Positions 37,281 through 46,689 of a DNA stretch of 64,000 nucleotides are shown one piece after another. The stretch covers positions 124,001-188,000 of the forward strand of contig NZ_UYZZ01000002.1 in the NCBI RefSeq assembly GCF_900626095.1. Direction: 5' to 3'. The stretch is from Clostridium rectalis (GTDB taxonomy: Bacteria > Bacillota > Clostridia > Clostridiales > Clostridiaceae). The notes under the pieces are model-generated. The model had not been told where the DNA came from, did no database searches, and saw only the letters and a list, made by a program, of their open reading frames with translations. A program made the position numbers and the translations under genes. Every line of letters begins with the position of its first letter. Within the stretch, counting starts at the first letter, position 1.

Positions 37281-38732
37281 TTATCCGTATACTTTATACA
37301 TTTTTAAATTTTCTATTTGTGTTCCAAACAACAATGGTTCTACTTTAAAATTTTCATCTCCAGTAACAAAATTAAGATACACACACTTATCTAATGCATT
37401 AATATCTTTAATAAAATTTAGTATGTCTCCTTTTATATCATTTTTGTATACTTCATTAATTTCTATATATATATGCTTTATACTTTTTTGTTTATTTACT
37501 TTTTTTATTTCATTGTTTATCAAAAAAGATAAGTATGATAACTTCAGTCTTTCACCTTTACCATGGCACATTTTACATTCTTCTTCAATATAATCATATA
37601 TTGACTTTCCCATTCTTCTTCGTGCTATTTGAACAAGATTTAATTCCGTAAAAGGGTATATTACCGTTTTATTTTTATCACTTTCAAAACCTTCTTTAAG
37701 TTTATCTAATACTTTTATCCTATTTTCATCTTCATTCATATCAATAAAATCTATTAATATTATTCCACTTAAATTTCTTAATCTTATCTGATTGGCTACT
37801 TCCTCTGCAGCCTGTATATTAGTTATATAAGCAGTCTTTTTCATAGAATTGCCACTAGTATTCTTACCTGAATTTACATCTATTACATACATTGCCTCAG
37901 TTTTTTCAATAATTATATACCCACCACAATTTAATTGTACTTTAGTATTTCTAAGCTTTAATATTTCCTTTTCAATACCATAAAAATCAAACAATTCTCT
38001 TTCATCTCTATGTAATTCTAAAAATACATTTATATCACTAATAGTAGATATATACTCATTTATTTCATTATAATCTTCTAAATTATTTACATATAATTTT
38101 ATAGTACTACTATCTAATTTATCTCTTAATATTCTGCCTAAAATTCCACCATTTTTAAGTAATAGTCCAGGCTTTAAAGAGTATGTAGCCTTCTTATATA
38201 TTCTCTTATATATGTCATATAGCTTTTTTATTTCATCATTTAATAATTCTATAGAAACATTTTTACTGTTAGTTCTAATCATGATTCCTATATCATCGGG
38301 TTTTATTATATTTTCTTTTATGTATTTTTTTATATCTTCTTCTATAATTTTTTTAGAAAAGTTAATTTCTGTATTTAATGTATTCAAAACACAATATCTT
38401 CCCGGTATAGATATAGCATTTGTTACCTTAGGGCCTTTAGTACCTAAGGATTCCTTCACTACTTGAACTAAAATTTCCTGTCCTTTTTTAAAATTTGTAT
38501 TTTTAAATCTTCTATCCATATACATATAACAGTTTTCACCACTACCTACATCAACAAAAGCACATTTTATAGCTGGAACTACATTCTTAATAGTTGCCTT
38601 ATATATTTCACCAGGTACAGGTTCTTTTGTATCTTCTTCAATAAAACATTCTTTAAGTTTATTATTTTTTTTAATTGCTATACGAAATACCCCATGCTGG
38701 CGTTCTATAAATATTTCCTTCAAATTTAACAC
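37281..38732 (-). CDS. rng: Ribonuclease G/E family endoribonuclease
   Basis: 483 residues. An N-terminal S1-like domain (GEIYKATIKNVVPAIKCAFVDVG) is followed by the RNase E/G catalytic core with the metal aspartates in MYVIDVNSG and ILIDFIDM. The zinc-link CxxC (CKMCHGKG, about residue 405) follows. The long RNase E scaffold tail is absent, so it is RNase G-like. It processes rRNA and mRNA. It lies upstream of rplU, as often seen in clostridia. Confidence 0.92.
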   Translation of the reverse strand: MLNLKEIFIERQHGVFRIAIKKNNKLKECFIEEDTKEPVPGEIYKATIKNVVPAIKCAFVDVGSGENCYMYMDRRFKNTNFKKGQEILVQVVKESLGTKGPKVTNAISIPGRYCVLNTLNTEINFSKKIIEEDIKKYIKENIIKPDDIGIMIRTNSKNVSIELLNDEIKKLYDIYKRIYKKATYSLKPGLLLKNGGILGRILRDKLDSSTIKLYVNNLEDYNEINEYISTISDINVFLELHRDERELFDFYGIEKEILKLRNTKVQLNCGGYIIIEKTEAMYVIDVNSGKNTSGNSMKKTAYITNIQAAEEVANQIRLRNLSGIILIDFIDMNEDENRIKVLDKLKEGFESDKNKTVIYPFTELNLVQIARRRMGKSIYDYIEEECKMCHGKGERLKLSYLSFLINNEIKKVNKQKSIKHIYIEINEVYKNDIKGDILNFIKDINALDKCVYLNFVTGDENFKVEPLLFGTQIENLKMYKVYG

Positions 38733-38820
38733 CTACTTCAACAAATAATAAATATAGAAAGAGTTATTCATTAACACTCCAAGTATATTTACACTTTATT
38801 ATTTAAAATTTATGTTTTAA

Positions 38821-39537
38821 TTACATTTCCCCTAAAAACTTATATAATGGAATGTATTTTTTATTCTTTATTCCATACATTTCTTCCCTTTTAATATCCA
38901 CAAAAGCATCCTTCAAAACATTAGATGTATTGTTTTGTATAAATTTTGATAATAAATCTGCCGATAAATTTTCTCTGCTTCCTGCACTTATAAGTACATT
39001 AAGTGTTAATACATTTTCCTCAATTTTATATTCAAATTTTTTTATCATAGTTTTAATATTTACTTCTTTTTCACCGCTCTTACTTTTTTTTATAATATTC
39101 CATTCTTCTTTCTTACCTAACGCATCTATTTCATCATTTAAACCTATAGCATTATTATACTTTATATTTATTAAATATGCTGCTGCCCCTATAGTTGCCA
39201 TAGCTTGAGGAATTTTTTTTTCATTTTCTTTTATATTCCTAATTTTAATAACTTCTAAGAATTTTATTCCTGAAGGAGCATTTTCATTTAATTTACCTTT
39301 AATATATATGGTATTCAATGTCTCTTTAAAAACTATATCCATATACTCTCCACAGGAATACATACCTACAGATAAAGGCTGAGCTATGGATATATTCATA
39401 TGAGGATTAAAACCATATGAATACTCTACTGGAAGCGCTGCTCTCTTTACAACTTTTTGTAATGTCCTCATTAAATCTAAATGAGATATGAATTTTATAT
39501 TACTTTCTTTGCTGAATTTTATTAAATATCGCACCAT
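38821..39537 (-). CDS. DUF2344 / TIGR03936 family protein
   Basis: 238 residues. The start VRYLIKFSKESNIKFISHLDLMRTLQKVVKRAALPVEYSYGFNPH is the family signature (FSKxGxxxxISHLDxMR, SxGFNPHP). The family is usually encoded beside, or fused to, a B12-binding radical SAM protein of the TIGR03960 type. Here the two frames overlap by 38 bases. A role in RNA modification has been suggested for the pair, but it is unproven. Confidence 0.88.
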   Translation of the reverse strand: MVRYLIKFSKESNIKFISHLDLMRTLQKVVKRAALPVEYSYGFNPHMNISIAQPLSVGMYSCGEYMDIVFKETLNTIYIKGKLNENAPSGIKFLEVIKIRNIKENEKKIPQAMATIGAAAYLINIKYNNAIGLNDEIDALGKKEEWNIIKKSKSGEKEVNIKTMIKKFEYKIEENVLTLNVLISAGSRENLSADLLSKFIQNNTSNVLKDAFVDIKREEMYGIKNKKYIPLYKFLGEM

Positions 39538-41365
39538 GAAAACACTTCCCTTCTAAATTTCTATTTACTCCACAATTTGTACAACCTAATCTGCAATCTG
39601 GTGTAATAAATGCTTGTTTTGCTTTTTCATTCTGATCTATTAAAAATTGTTTAGAAACTCCAACACTGATAAAATCCCATGGTAATATTTCCTCATACCT
39701 TCTCTTTCTATACGCATAAAATTCAGGATTCACATTACAAACTTTAAAAGCATTCATCCAAATATTATAATTAAAATACTCCGACCACCCATCAAATTTA
39801 GCCCCATTTTTAAAGGCTTCTACTAAAACATCACAAACTTTTCTATCTCCTCTAGCAAATATAGCCTCTAAGAAACTTACTTTAGAAGCATGATAATTAT
39901 AATTTATAGCTCTACTTTTTATTGAATCTTTAACCGCATACACCTTATCCATTATCTCTTCCTCCCTTACTTGAGGAGCCCATTGAAATGGAGTAAATGG
40001 TTTTGGCACAAAAATAGATGAGCTTACAGTAATTTTCAATCCTTTTTTTCTTTTATTTTTAGGAATTTTATAGTATTCATCTACGACTTTACCTGCTGTT
40101 TCTCCAATTCCCTTTACATCTTCTAATCTTTCATAAGGTAATCCTATCATAAAATAAAGTTTTATTGTAGACCACCCAGATTGAAATGCACTACCAGTAG
40201 CCTTTAATAAATCCTCTTCTGTAACACCCTTATTTATTACATCCCTCATTCTTTGTGTTCCTGCCTCTGGCGCAAAAGTAAGTCCTGTTTTTCTAACCTT
40301 TTGTATTTCGTTTATTAAATCAACAAAAAAAGAGTCAATTCTTAAAGAAGGTAATGATACCCCTACCTTCTCCTTCTCATATTTTTCAACTAATGAATGT
40401 ATAAGGTTTCCAATATCTGAATAATCACATATACTTAATGATGTCAAAGATATTTCTTCATATCCAGTATTCTTTAATAATGCCTCTGAAAGCTCCATAA
40501 GTTTATCTGTAGTTTTTTCTCTAACGGGTCTATAAATCATTCCTGCCTGGCAAAATCTGCATCCTCTTGTACAGCCTCTAAATGTTTCAAGAGTTATTCT
40601 ATCATGTACTATTTCAGTATATGGAACTATAAGTTTATCTGGATATTCCACATTATTAAAATCCTTAATTATTCTCTTAGTTATTTTTGACGGTACATCC
40701 TCATATTTAGGTTTAAATTCTTTTATTGTACCATCTTCATTATAATATACATCGTAAAGGGAGGGTACATATATCCCTTGTATTTTACAAACTTTTCTTA
40801 AATATTCTTTTTTACTTTTCCCTTTAAAATTTCTATATAAATCTAAATATTCGTTTGTAACCTCTTCTCCTTCTCCCAAAACAAAAAAATCGGCTATATC
40901 ATAAAGGGGCTCTGGATTATAGGCACAAGGACCACCACATACTACTATTGGATCATCTTCTCCTCTTTCTGAAGCCCTTATTGGTATACCCGCCATATCT
41001 AACATATTTAATATGTTAGTATAACTCATTTCATATTGAAGAGTAAAACCTAAAAAATCAAATTCTCTTAGTGAATCTTTAGTTTCTAATGTATACATTG
41101 GTATATTATTTTCTCTCATTTGTTTTTCCATGTCTGGCCATGGTGCAAAAGCTCTTTCACAATAAGTATCATTTCTTTGGTTAATAGAATAATAAAGTAT
41201 TTTTGATCCTAAATGCGACATACCTACCTCATACACATCTGGAAAACAAAAAGCATATCTAATATCCACAGTCTTTTTATCTTTTTTATATGAATTTAAT
41301 TCTTCTCCTATATATCTTGCTGGTTTCTCTACTTTACATAGAATATCATCTGAAATAAAGTTCAT
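39500..41365 (-). CDS. TIGR03960-family radical SAM protein with B12-binding-like N-terminus
   Basis: 621 residues. The N-terminal domain (FCFPDVYEVGMSHLGSKIL, VCGGPCAYNPEP) resembles cobalamin-binding folds. The radical-SAM motif is ETFRGCTRGCRFCQAG (about residue 265). The C-terminal end is cysteine-rich (CRLGCTNCGVN). The substrate is unknown. ATG 41365 has GGAGG 8 bases upstream; TTG 41368 is the alternative. It overlaps the downstream DUF2344 gene, with which it forms a conserved pair. Confidence 0.9.
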   Translation of the reverse strand: MNFISDDILCKVEKPARYIGEELNSYKKDKKTVDIRYAFCFPDVYEVGMSHLGSKILYYSINQRNDTYCERAFAPWPDMEKQMRENNIPMYTLETKDSLREFDFLGFTLQYEMSYTNILNMLDMAGIPIRASERGEDDPIVVCGGPCAYNPEPLYDIADFFVLGEGEEVTNEYLDLYRNFKGKSKKEYLRKVCKIQGIYVPSLYDVYYNEDGTIKEFKPKYEDVPSKITKRIIKDFNNVEYPDKLIVPYTEIVHDRITLETFRGCTRGCRFCQAGMIYRPVREKTTDKLMELSEALLKNTGYEEISLTSLSICDYSDIGNLIHSLVEKYEKEKVGVSLPSLRIDSFFVDLINEIQKVRKTGLTFAPEAGTQRMRDVINKGVTEEDLLKATGSAFQSGWSTIKLYFMIGLPYERLEDVKGIGETAGKVVDEYYKIPKNKRKKGLKITVSSSIFVPKPFTPFQWAPQVREEEIMDKVYAVKDSIKSRAINYNYHASKVSFLEAIFARGDRKVCDVLVEAFKNGAKFDGWSEYFNYNIWMNAFKVCNVNPEFYAYRKRRYEEILPWDFISVGVSKQFLIDQNEKAKQAFITPDCRLGCTNCGVNRNLEGKCFHGAIFNKIQQRK

Positions 41366-41433
41366 CAAAAATACCTCCTCTTAGGTTATTCAATTTTATA
41401 TTCTAACACATAAATAGTTAAATTGAAAATAAT

Positions 41434-42291
41434 TTATATTTCTATTTTATCCTGAATTCTCATAAGTTCCTCCAAGGTTATATTCCCATATATTTTTAGA
41501 GCTTCTACAACTTCCTCTTCATAAATTACATCCATAACCTTCATCTCATCATCTAGCACTAAAAAAACATTATATTTATTTTTTTCTACTATACTTAAAA
41601 TATTAATTAAACTTTTTTTATAATGTACTGAAATACTTTTATTTTCCATATAACCTCTTTTTATAAATTTATATCTCTTTTTTATTATGTCCCCCATAAT
41701 TAAATATACTACCCTCTCCCTCTCTTTTAATGAAGAAACTATTATAAGTAATGCAATTAATCCAAAATTTATATTAGTTACTCCTGCAAAAAATAAAAAA
41801 AGATAATAAAATATAAAAATAATTCCTATACTAATACTTATATATATAGTTATATTATTAGCAACTTTAAAAATTGTTTTACACCTAATAATATCTCTAA
41901 GAATTCTACCACCATCTAGTGGATATGCAGGAACTAAATTAAATACTCCTATTATCATATTACATTGAAATAAAACATGATAAATCTCTACGTTATAAAT
42001 ATGATATAGTTTATAAAAAAGTATCCCAAAAATTATATTAAATAAAGGAGCTGACGCTGCAATTATTATATCTTCCTTCGGAGATGCTTCGTCTATATCT
42101 TTTAATTTTAAAACTGCCCCCACAGGCAGTATTTCTAAATCAAATCCACCAAATCCTAAAAACCTAGCAGTTATATAATGAACAATCTCATGTAAAAATA
42201 CCACTAAAAATGATATGGCAATTTTTTCTCTTATTCCTATAAAAATTAGTATTACTATATATGGTATAAAATACTTATTTACTCTAACCAA
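41434..42291 (-). CDS. SpoIVFB-type site-2 metalloprotease (M50)
   Basis: A 285-residue integral membrane zinc protease. The active-site HEIVH is in VFLHEIVHYITA (about residue 35) and the second metal-ligand motif in PAYPLDGGRIL (about 122). A C-terminal CBS-like soluble part follows (about 200-285). In Bacillus the homologue cleaves pro-SigK in the mother cell. It is paired with an M23 peptidase upstream in the slot of spoIVFA-spoIVFB, next to min genes and rplU. The name spoIVFB is likely. Confidence 0.87.
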   Translation of the reverse strand: MVRVNKYFIPYIVILIFIGIREKIAISFLVVFLHEIVHYITARFLGFGGFDLEILPVGAVLKLKDIDEASPKEDIIIAASAPLFNIIFGILFYKLYHIYNVEIYHVLFQCNMIIGVFNLVPAYPLDGGRILRDIIRCKTIFKVANNITIYISISIGIIFIFYYLFLFFAGVTNINFGLIALLIIVSSLKERERVVYLIMGDIIKKRYKFIKRGYMENKSISVHYKKSLINILSIVEKNKYNVFLVLDDEMKVMDVIYEEEVVEALKIYGNITLEELMRIQDKIEI

Positions 42292-42305
42292 TTAATATAT
42301 TCACC

Positions 42306-43079
42306 CTACTTAATTGCTATAAATTCAGATGGGTTCTTGCTTTCTCCCATGTATAACAGTTCAAAATGTAAATGTGGTCCTGTAGATTTACCAGTATTAC
42401 CACTCTTTCCAATAATACTTCCTTTTTTTAATTCATCACCTTTTTTTATAGATAATTCATTTAAGTGAGCATATTTTGTTTCTATACCCTGTCCATGATC
42501 AATCAAAACATATTTACCTAATTCCACGTCTTCTCCACAATCTTTTACTTTACCATCATATACCACTTTTATATCTGTATTTTCCTTTACATCTATATCT
42601 ATACCTTCATGAAACTTTTTGCTCTTAGTAACAGGATCTTCTCTATATCCATAATTAGAAGTAATATTGCCTTTTACTGGCATTGTAAATTCTGCTTTTA
42701 CTTTTTCCTTTATAGTTCTACCACCTGTAACCTTTGCCTTTATATTTTCAATAAAATCCGTAGCCTTATCTTGAAATTTACTTATATTCAAAGTCTTTAC
42801 CTTAGCATATATAGCATTGTAATCATAACTTTTCTCCACAATTTTTTTAGAGTAATTATAAACAGCTTGAGTTTGAGGTGTAACTATCAGTCTACATATT
42901 ATAACTATGAAAAAAAGAACTACGGCCCCTGATAGATCTCTAATAATCCTCTTCACTAAATAATTAGAATTATTACTACTCTTTTTTTTATTAAGTGAAT
43001 TCATATTATAACTACTTCTTTCTCTTTTTCTTCTAAGATTCCTATAGTAATCCTCATATTGAGAATTGTAACTTCCCAT
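42306..43079 (-). CDS. M23 (LytM-type) peptidase in the spoIVFA position
   Basis: 257 residues: a basic cytoplasmic N-terminus, one membrane helix (about 50-70), a linker and a C-terminal M23 domain. All zinc/catalytic motifs are intact: FHEGIDID and GPHLHFEL. Such enzymes cleave peptidoglycan cross-bridges, or act as sporulation checkpoint proteins when degenerate. ATG 43079 is chosen (GGGAGGGAG upstream). It precedes the SpoIVFB-type gene by 14 bases, as spoIVFA does in Bacillus. Confidence 0.87.
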   Translation of the reverse strand: MGSYNSQYEDYYRNLRRKRERSSYNMNSLNKKKSSNNSNYLVKRIIRDLSGAVVLFFIVIICRLIVTPQTQAVYNYSKKIVEKSYDYNAIYAKVKTLNISKFQDKATDFIENIKAKVTGGRTIKEKVKAEFTMPVKGNITSNYGYREDPVTKSKKFHEGIDIDVKENTDIKVVYDGKVKDCGEDVELGKYVLIDHGQGIETKYAHLNELSIKKGDELKKGSIIGKSGNTGKSTGPHLHFELLYMGESKNPSEFIAIK

Positions 43080-43167
43080 ACTTCTCCCTCCCAATATTTT
43101 TTTATATAGAAGTATCTACCTATATATATATATTTAGGATAATTTTTAAATATTACAAAATAAAGAA

Positions 43168-43192
43168 CGCATATTACTTAAAGTAGTATGCG
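43168..43192 (-). terminator. Terminator after mgsA
   Basis: Arms CGCATATTACTT / AAGTAGTATGCG with one T.G pair and a 1-base centre, followed on the minus strand by TTCTTTATTTT. It separates mgsA from the M23-M50 pair. Confidence 0.7.
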
Positions 43193-43206
43193 CTTAGAAC
43201 CTTGAA

Positions 43207-43581
43207 TTAAAAACTATGGGATTTTAATGCTTTTACAAAAATTTCAGCTGAACCCAAATTAGTTGCAAGTGGAACATAATGTACATCACATAATCTTAAA
43301 AGTGCTGTTACATCTGGTTCATGTGGTTGAGCAGTTAGTGGATCTCTTAAAAAGATAATAAAATCAATTTTTCCTTCTGCTAACTTCCCTCCTATTTGCT
43401 GATCTCCTCCTAAAGGCCCAGAAAGAAACCTATTAACCTGAAGTCCAGTATTCTCATTTATTAATTTGCCTGTAGTACCTGTGGCAAATAATTCATGTTC
43501 TAAAAAAACTTCCTTATATCTTTTTATAAAATCAATCATTTCTTCTTTTTTCTTATCATGCGCTATTAATGCAATTCTCAT
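43207..43581 (-). CDS. mgsA: Methylglyoxal synthase
   Basis: 124 residues: [15 protein letters not shown], then [21 protein letters not shown] and [14 protein letters not shown], which contain the phosphate-binding and catalytic Asp/His residues. It turns dihydroxyacetone phosphate into methylglyoxal and phosphate, relieving phosphorylated-sugar stress. It follows rodA by 11 bases. Confidence 0.95.
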   Translation of the reverse strand: MRIALIAHDKKKEEMIDFIKRYKEVFLEHELFATGTTGKLINENTGLQVNRFLSGPLGGDQQIGGKLAEGKIDFIIFLRDPLTAQPHEPDVTALLRLCDVHYVPLATNLGSAEIFVKALKSHSF

Positions 43582-43592
43582 ATTTTGTCCCC

Positions 43593-44699
43593 CTAAAAGT
43601 TTATTTTCTTTCTTCTCATTCCTACATTCAAAACTAAACCAATGGCCATAAAGCTGCTCAATATAGAACTGCCGCCATAACTCATTAATGGCAGCGTTAT
43701 ACCTGTTATAGGCATTACACCTATAGTCATACCTATGTTTTGTAATATAGAAAATAACATTGTAGATAAAATACCAATAGTCAATACTGAACCTAAAATA
43801 TCCTTAGATGTTTTGGCTATTTTTACAAATTTATATAAAATAATCATATATAACGTGAGAAGGAAAATAGCTCCTATAAGTCCCCACTCTTCACCTACTA
43901 CAGCAAATATAAAATCCGTGTGACTTTCTGGAATAAATCCTCCTGCTACTTGCGTTCCCTTCAAAAATCCTTTACCAAATAGCCCCCCAGAACCTATGGC
44001 TATACAGGACTGCCTCAATTGATGTCCTGAGCCTAATTCGTCTCCTCCAGTTACAAAAGATATTAATCTCACTTTCCAATATTCATGCATTAAAGGCGAA
44101 TTCCATACAATAACTATTAATATGAATATAGCTAAAAAACCTCCACCTATAACTTTGTTATCAAGTCCCGCAGCATAAAAAATTCCTAATGCTGTAAAAA
44201 AACATACCATTGTCATTCCCATATCAGGCTGAATAACAATAAGAACCATAGGTATTATTGCATAAACAGCTAGAATACAAAAATTCTTAAAATTATTTAT
44301 ATTTCCTTCCATATCATCTAATCTCTTTGCCAACATTATTACCATACCTAATTTAGCAAACTCTGATGGCTGTCCTAATGTTATGGAACCAATTTTCATC
44401 CATGATCCTGCACCATTAACTGTGGACTTAAATATAGTATCATTTAACAATAGAAGTACTACTCCTGACCAATATATTATATTGGCATATCCAGCAATTA
44501 ATGAATAATCAAAAGCTAATATAAAGTACATTATTATGAAGCTAAGTACAATCCAAATAATTTGCGACTTAAATACAGAAGCTCCAATTGCACTATAAAT
44601 ATTTATAGCTCCAAATAAAGATATAATTAAAGCTATAAATATTATGCTAAAATCTAATTCTTTAAGTAATTTTCTATTAATCTTTAGCTTCTCTAGCAT
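43593..44699 (-). CDS. rodA: RodA-type SEDS peptidoglycan glycosyltransferase
   Basis: 368 residues with ten membrane helices and SEDS signatures ([16 protein letters not shown] about residue 265, and [10 protein letters not shown] near 342). It polymerises lipid II during side-wall growth together with a class B PBP. The PBP2 gene lies nearby, with min genes between. A terminator separates it from minE. Confidence 0.92.
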   Translation of the reverse strand: MLEKLKINRKLLKELDFSIIFIALIISLFGAINIYSAIGASVFKSQIIWIVLSFIIMYFILAFDYSLIAGYANIIYWSGVVLLLLNDTIFKSTVNGAGSWMKIGSITLGQPSEFAKLGMVIMLAKRLDDMEGNINNFKNFCILAVYAIIPMVLIVIQPDMGMTMVCFFTALGIFYAAGLDNKVIGGGFLAIFILIVIVWNSPLMHEYWKVRLISFVTGGDELGSGHQLRQSCIAIGSGGLFGKGFLKGTQVAGGFIPESHTDFIFAVVGEEWGLIGAIFLLTLYMIILYKFVKIAKTSKDILGSVLTIGILSTMLFSILQNIGMTIGVMPITGITLPLMSYGGSSILSSFMAIGLVLNVGMRRKKINF

Positions 44700-44751
44700 A
44701 CTTTGAATCCCTCCAATACAATATTGATTATATCAGTATAAAAAAAAAAAA

Positions 44752-44774
44752 GCTATGTATAAATAATACATAGC
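44752..44774 (-). terminator. Rho-independent terminator after minE
   Basis: Arms GCTATGTAT / ATACATAGC with a 5-base loop, and a run of eleven T on the minus strand. It is one of the strongest terminators in the window. Confidence 0.9.
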
Positions 44775-44780
44775 AAAAAT

Positions 44781-45050
44781 TTATCTTCTTTTCTTCATTT
44801 TCTTTATTGGTATACTAGCAATTAATGCTGGAGAATTCCCTTCCTGCTCCTCTGTACTAGTCATTTTTATCTCCAATTCCTCTTTATCTATATCTGCATA
44901 TTTAGAAATTACCATCATAATTTCTTCCTTTATATTTTGAAGAAGCTCTGGTGACAAGTCAGCCCTATCATGTATCAATATAAGTTTTAATCTTTCTTTA
45001 GCTACTTCTTTGGAGGCAGATTTCGAAGAAAATATACCGAAAAAATCCAC
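44781..45050 (-). CDS. minE: Cell division topological factor MinE
   Basis: 89 residues: an N-terminal membrane/MinD-interacting region, then AKERLKLILIHDRADLSPELLQNIKEEI, the MinE signature, and a dimerisation domain. It drives MinD oscillation so that division occurs at midcell. It completes minC-minD-minE, an oscillating-type Min set retained in clostridia but not in Bacillus. Confidence 0.94.
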   Translation of the reverse strand: MDFFGIFSSKSASKEVAKERLKLILIHDRADLSPELLQNIKEEIMMVISKYADIDKEELEIKMTSTEEQEGNSPALIASIPIKKMKKRR

Positions 45051-45062
45051 AGCTATCCCTCC

Positions 45063-45860
45063 CTATTTAATGCCAAAAAGCTTTTTTAGAGAATGTAAAA
45101 ACCCAGTTCCACCAGCATTTAACTCTAAAAATGGAACTTGTTCTCCTATTATTCTATTAGCAATATTCTTAAATGCTTGTCCTGATAAAGCCTTATCGTT
45201 TAGTACTATTGGTTCACCTTTATTAGTTGATACAGTTATACTTCTATCATCTGGTACTATGCCTATCAATTTTACAGCCAAACTATCTAATATATCACTT
45301 ACATCTAACATATCTCCAGTTTTAACCATTTCACTATTTATTCTATTTATTATTAATTGATGATCCTCTACACCTTTAGACTCCAATTTACCTATAACCC
45401 TATCTGCATCTCTTACTGAGGTTACTTCAGGATTTACAACTACTAAAGCTCTATCTGCTCCTATAATTGCATTTTCAAACCCCTGTTCAATGCCAGCTGG
45501 ACAATCTATAATTATAAAATCATATTCATCTTTAAGTCCATTTACTAAACTTAACATTTGTTCTTTTGATATATCAGTTTTGTCTCTGGTTTGGGCTGTT
45601 GGTAATAAAAATAAGTTAGGAAATCTTTTATCTTTTATTAATGCCTGTTTTAACTTGCACTTATCTTCTATTACATCCATTAAAGTAAATACTATTCTAT
45701 TTTCCAATCCCATTAGTACATCTAAATTTCTAAGTCCTGTATCTCCGTCTACAACCACAATCCTTTTGCCCATAGCAGCTAAAGCTGTACCTATGTTAGC
45801 TGTTGTAGTTGTTTTTCCTACTCCACCTTTTCCAGATGTTATAACTATTGCTTCTCCCAT
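45063..45860 (-). CDS. minD: Septum site-determining ATPase MinD
   Basis: 265 residues. Deviant Walker A TSGKGGVGKTT at the N-terminus, IDCPAGIEQGFENA and a C-terminal amphipathic membrane-targeting helix (HSLKKLFGIK). It is a ParA-type ATPase that recruits MinC to the membrane and is displaced by MinE. RBS GGAGGGA precedes the ATG. It follows minC by 14 bases. Confidence 0.97.
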   Translation of the reverse strand: MGEAIVITSGKGGVGKTTTTANIGTALAAMGKRIVVVDGDTGLRNLDVLMGLENRIVFTLMDVIEDKCKLKQALIKDKRFPNLFLLPTAQTRDKTDISKEQMLSLVNGLKDEYDFIIIDCPAGIEQGFENAIIGADRALVVVNPEVTSVRDADRVIGKLESKGVEDHQLIINRINSEMVKTGDMLDVSDILDSLAVKLIGIVPDDRSITVSTNKGEPIVLNDKALSGQAFKNIANRIIGEQVPFLELNAGGTGFLHSLKKLFGIK

Positions 45861-45874
45861 ATATCTTCCCTCCG

Positions 45875-46507
45875 TTAAAAAAATTTATTAGGTAAATAGG
45901 GTTCAACTATTATTGTATTTGCTTTAATTTTTGCTACTTCAGGATATTGAGGTTTTATATTATCATCCGGAGCCCTAGTTGCCATATCTCCTATTTGAAG
46001 TATTTGTGGTTGAAGATAAAAGGCTGCTACCATAGCCCTATGATTTCCTCCAACGCCAGCATGTACATAACCTCTTAAAGCTCCAAATACTATTATATTA
46101 CCACCTGCATATATTTCTGAGCCTGAATTTACATCCCCTATTATAACTAAATTTCCTGGGTAATTAATAATTTGTCCACTTCTTATAGTCCTTCTTATAA
46201 ATTTAGTCCTTCCTTCATATATTCCAGAAAAAGCCTTGGTTCTTCTTTCTCCAGAATCTTCAATAATACAATCCCTTATAAGAAATTCATCAAAAAGTAT
46301 ATCCTTTAGCCTTCTTAAATCTCTTTCATTTATATATCTTAACTCAGTTGTAATCTTAAGAGTACAGCCTTTAAAAAACAATTTTCCTTTAGATAGCTTT
46401 TCAATTAACACTTCGAGCATTTCATCAAAATCTTTAAATTTATTCATATTTATAACTGCATTAAGACCTTCTCTATTTCCTTTAATTATTATACTATCTT
46501 CCAACAT
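45875..46507 (-). CDS. minC: Septum site-determining protein MinC
   Basis: 210 residues: an N-terminal FtsZ-inhibiting domain and a C-terminal right-handed beta-helix ([40 protein letters not shown]). It binds MinD and blocks Z-ring assembly at the poles. ATG 46507 is chosen, with GGGGG 8 bases upstream, over an in-frame ATG 15 bases earlier. Confidence 0.94.
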   Translation of the reverse strand: MLEDSIIIKGNREGLNAVINMNKFKDFDEMLEVLIEKLSKGKLFFKGCTLKITTELRYINERDLRRLKDILFDEFLIRDCIIEDSGERRTKAFSGIYEGRTKFIRRTIRSGQIINYPGNLVIIGDVNSGSEIYAGGNIIVFGALRGYVHAGVGGNHRAMVAAFYLQPQILQIGDMATRAPDDNIKPQYPEVAKIKANTIIVEPYLPNKFF

Positions 46508-46609
46508 ATATTTAACCCCCAAAAGTCGGCATATGTTTATATTTCAACAAATATTTTTTATTTCCTTCTGTTTGTTATGTTTTTCTTTATTAATATGTCC
46601 AATTTTAAA

Positions 46610-46654
46610 ATATCCACACTATATATTATATAAAATAATTTATAGTGTGGATAT
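46610..46654 (-). terminator. Terminator after the PBP2 gene
   Basis: Perfect 14-base arms ATATCCACACTATA / TATAGTGTGGATAT with a 17-base loop, followed on the minus strand by TTTAAAATT. It lies 35 bases after the PBP2 stop. Confidence 0.7.
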
Positions 46655-46689
46655 AGTTCATATTTATTTATATTATATTTTATTCATAT

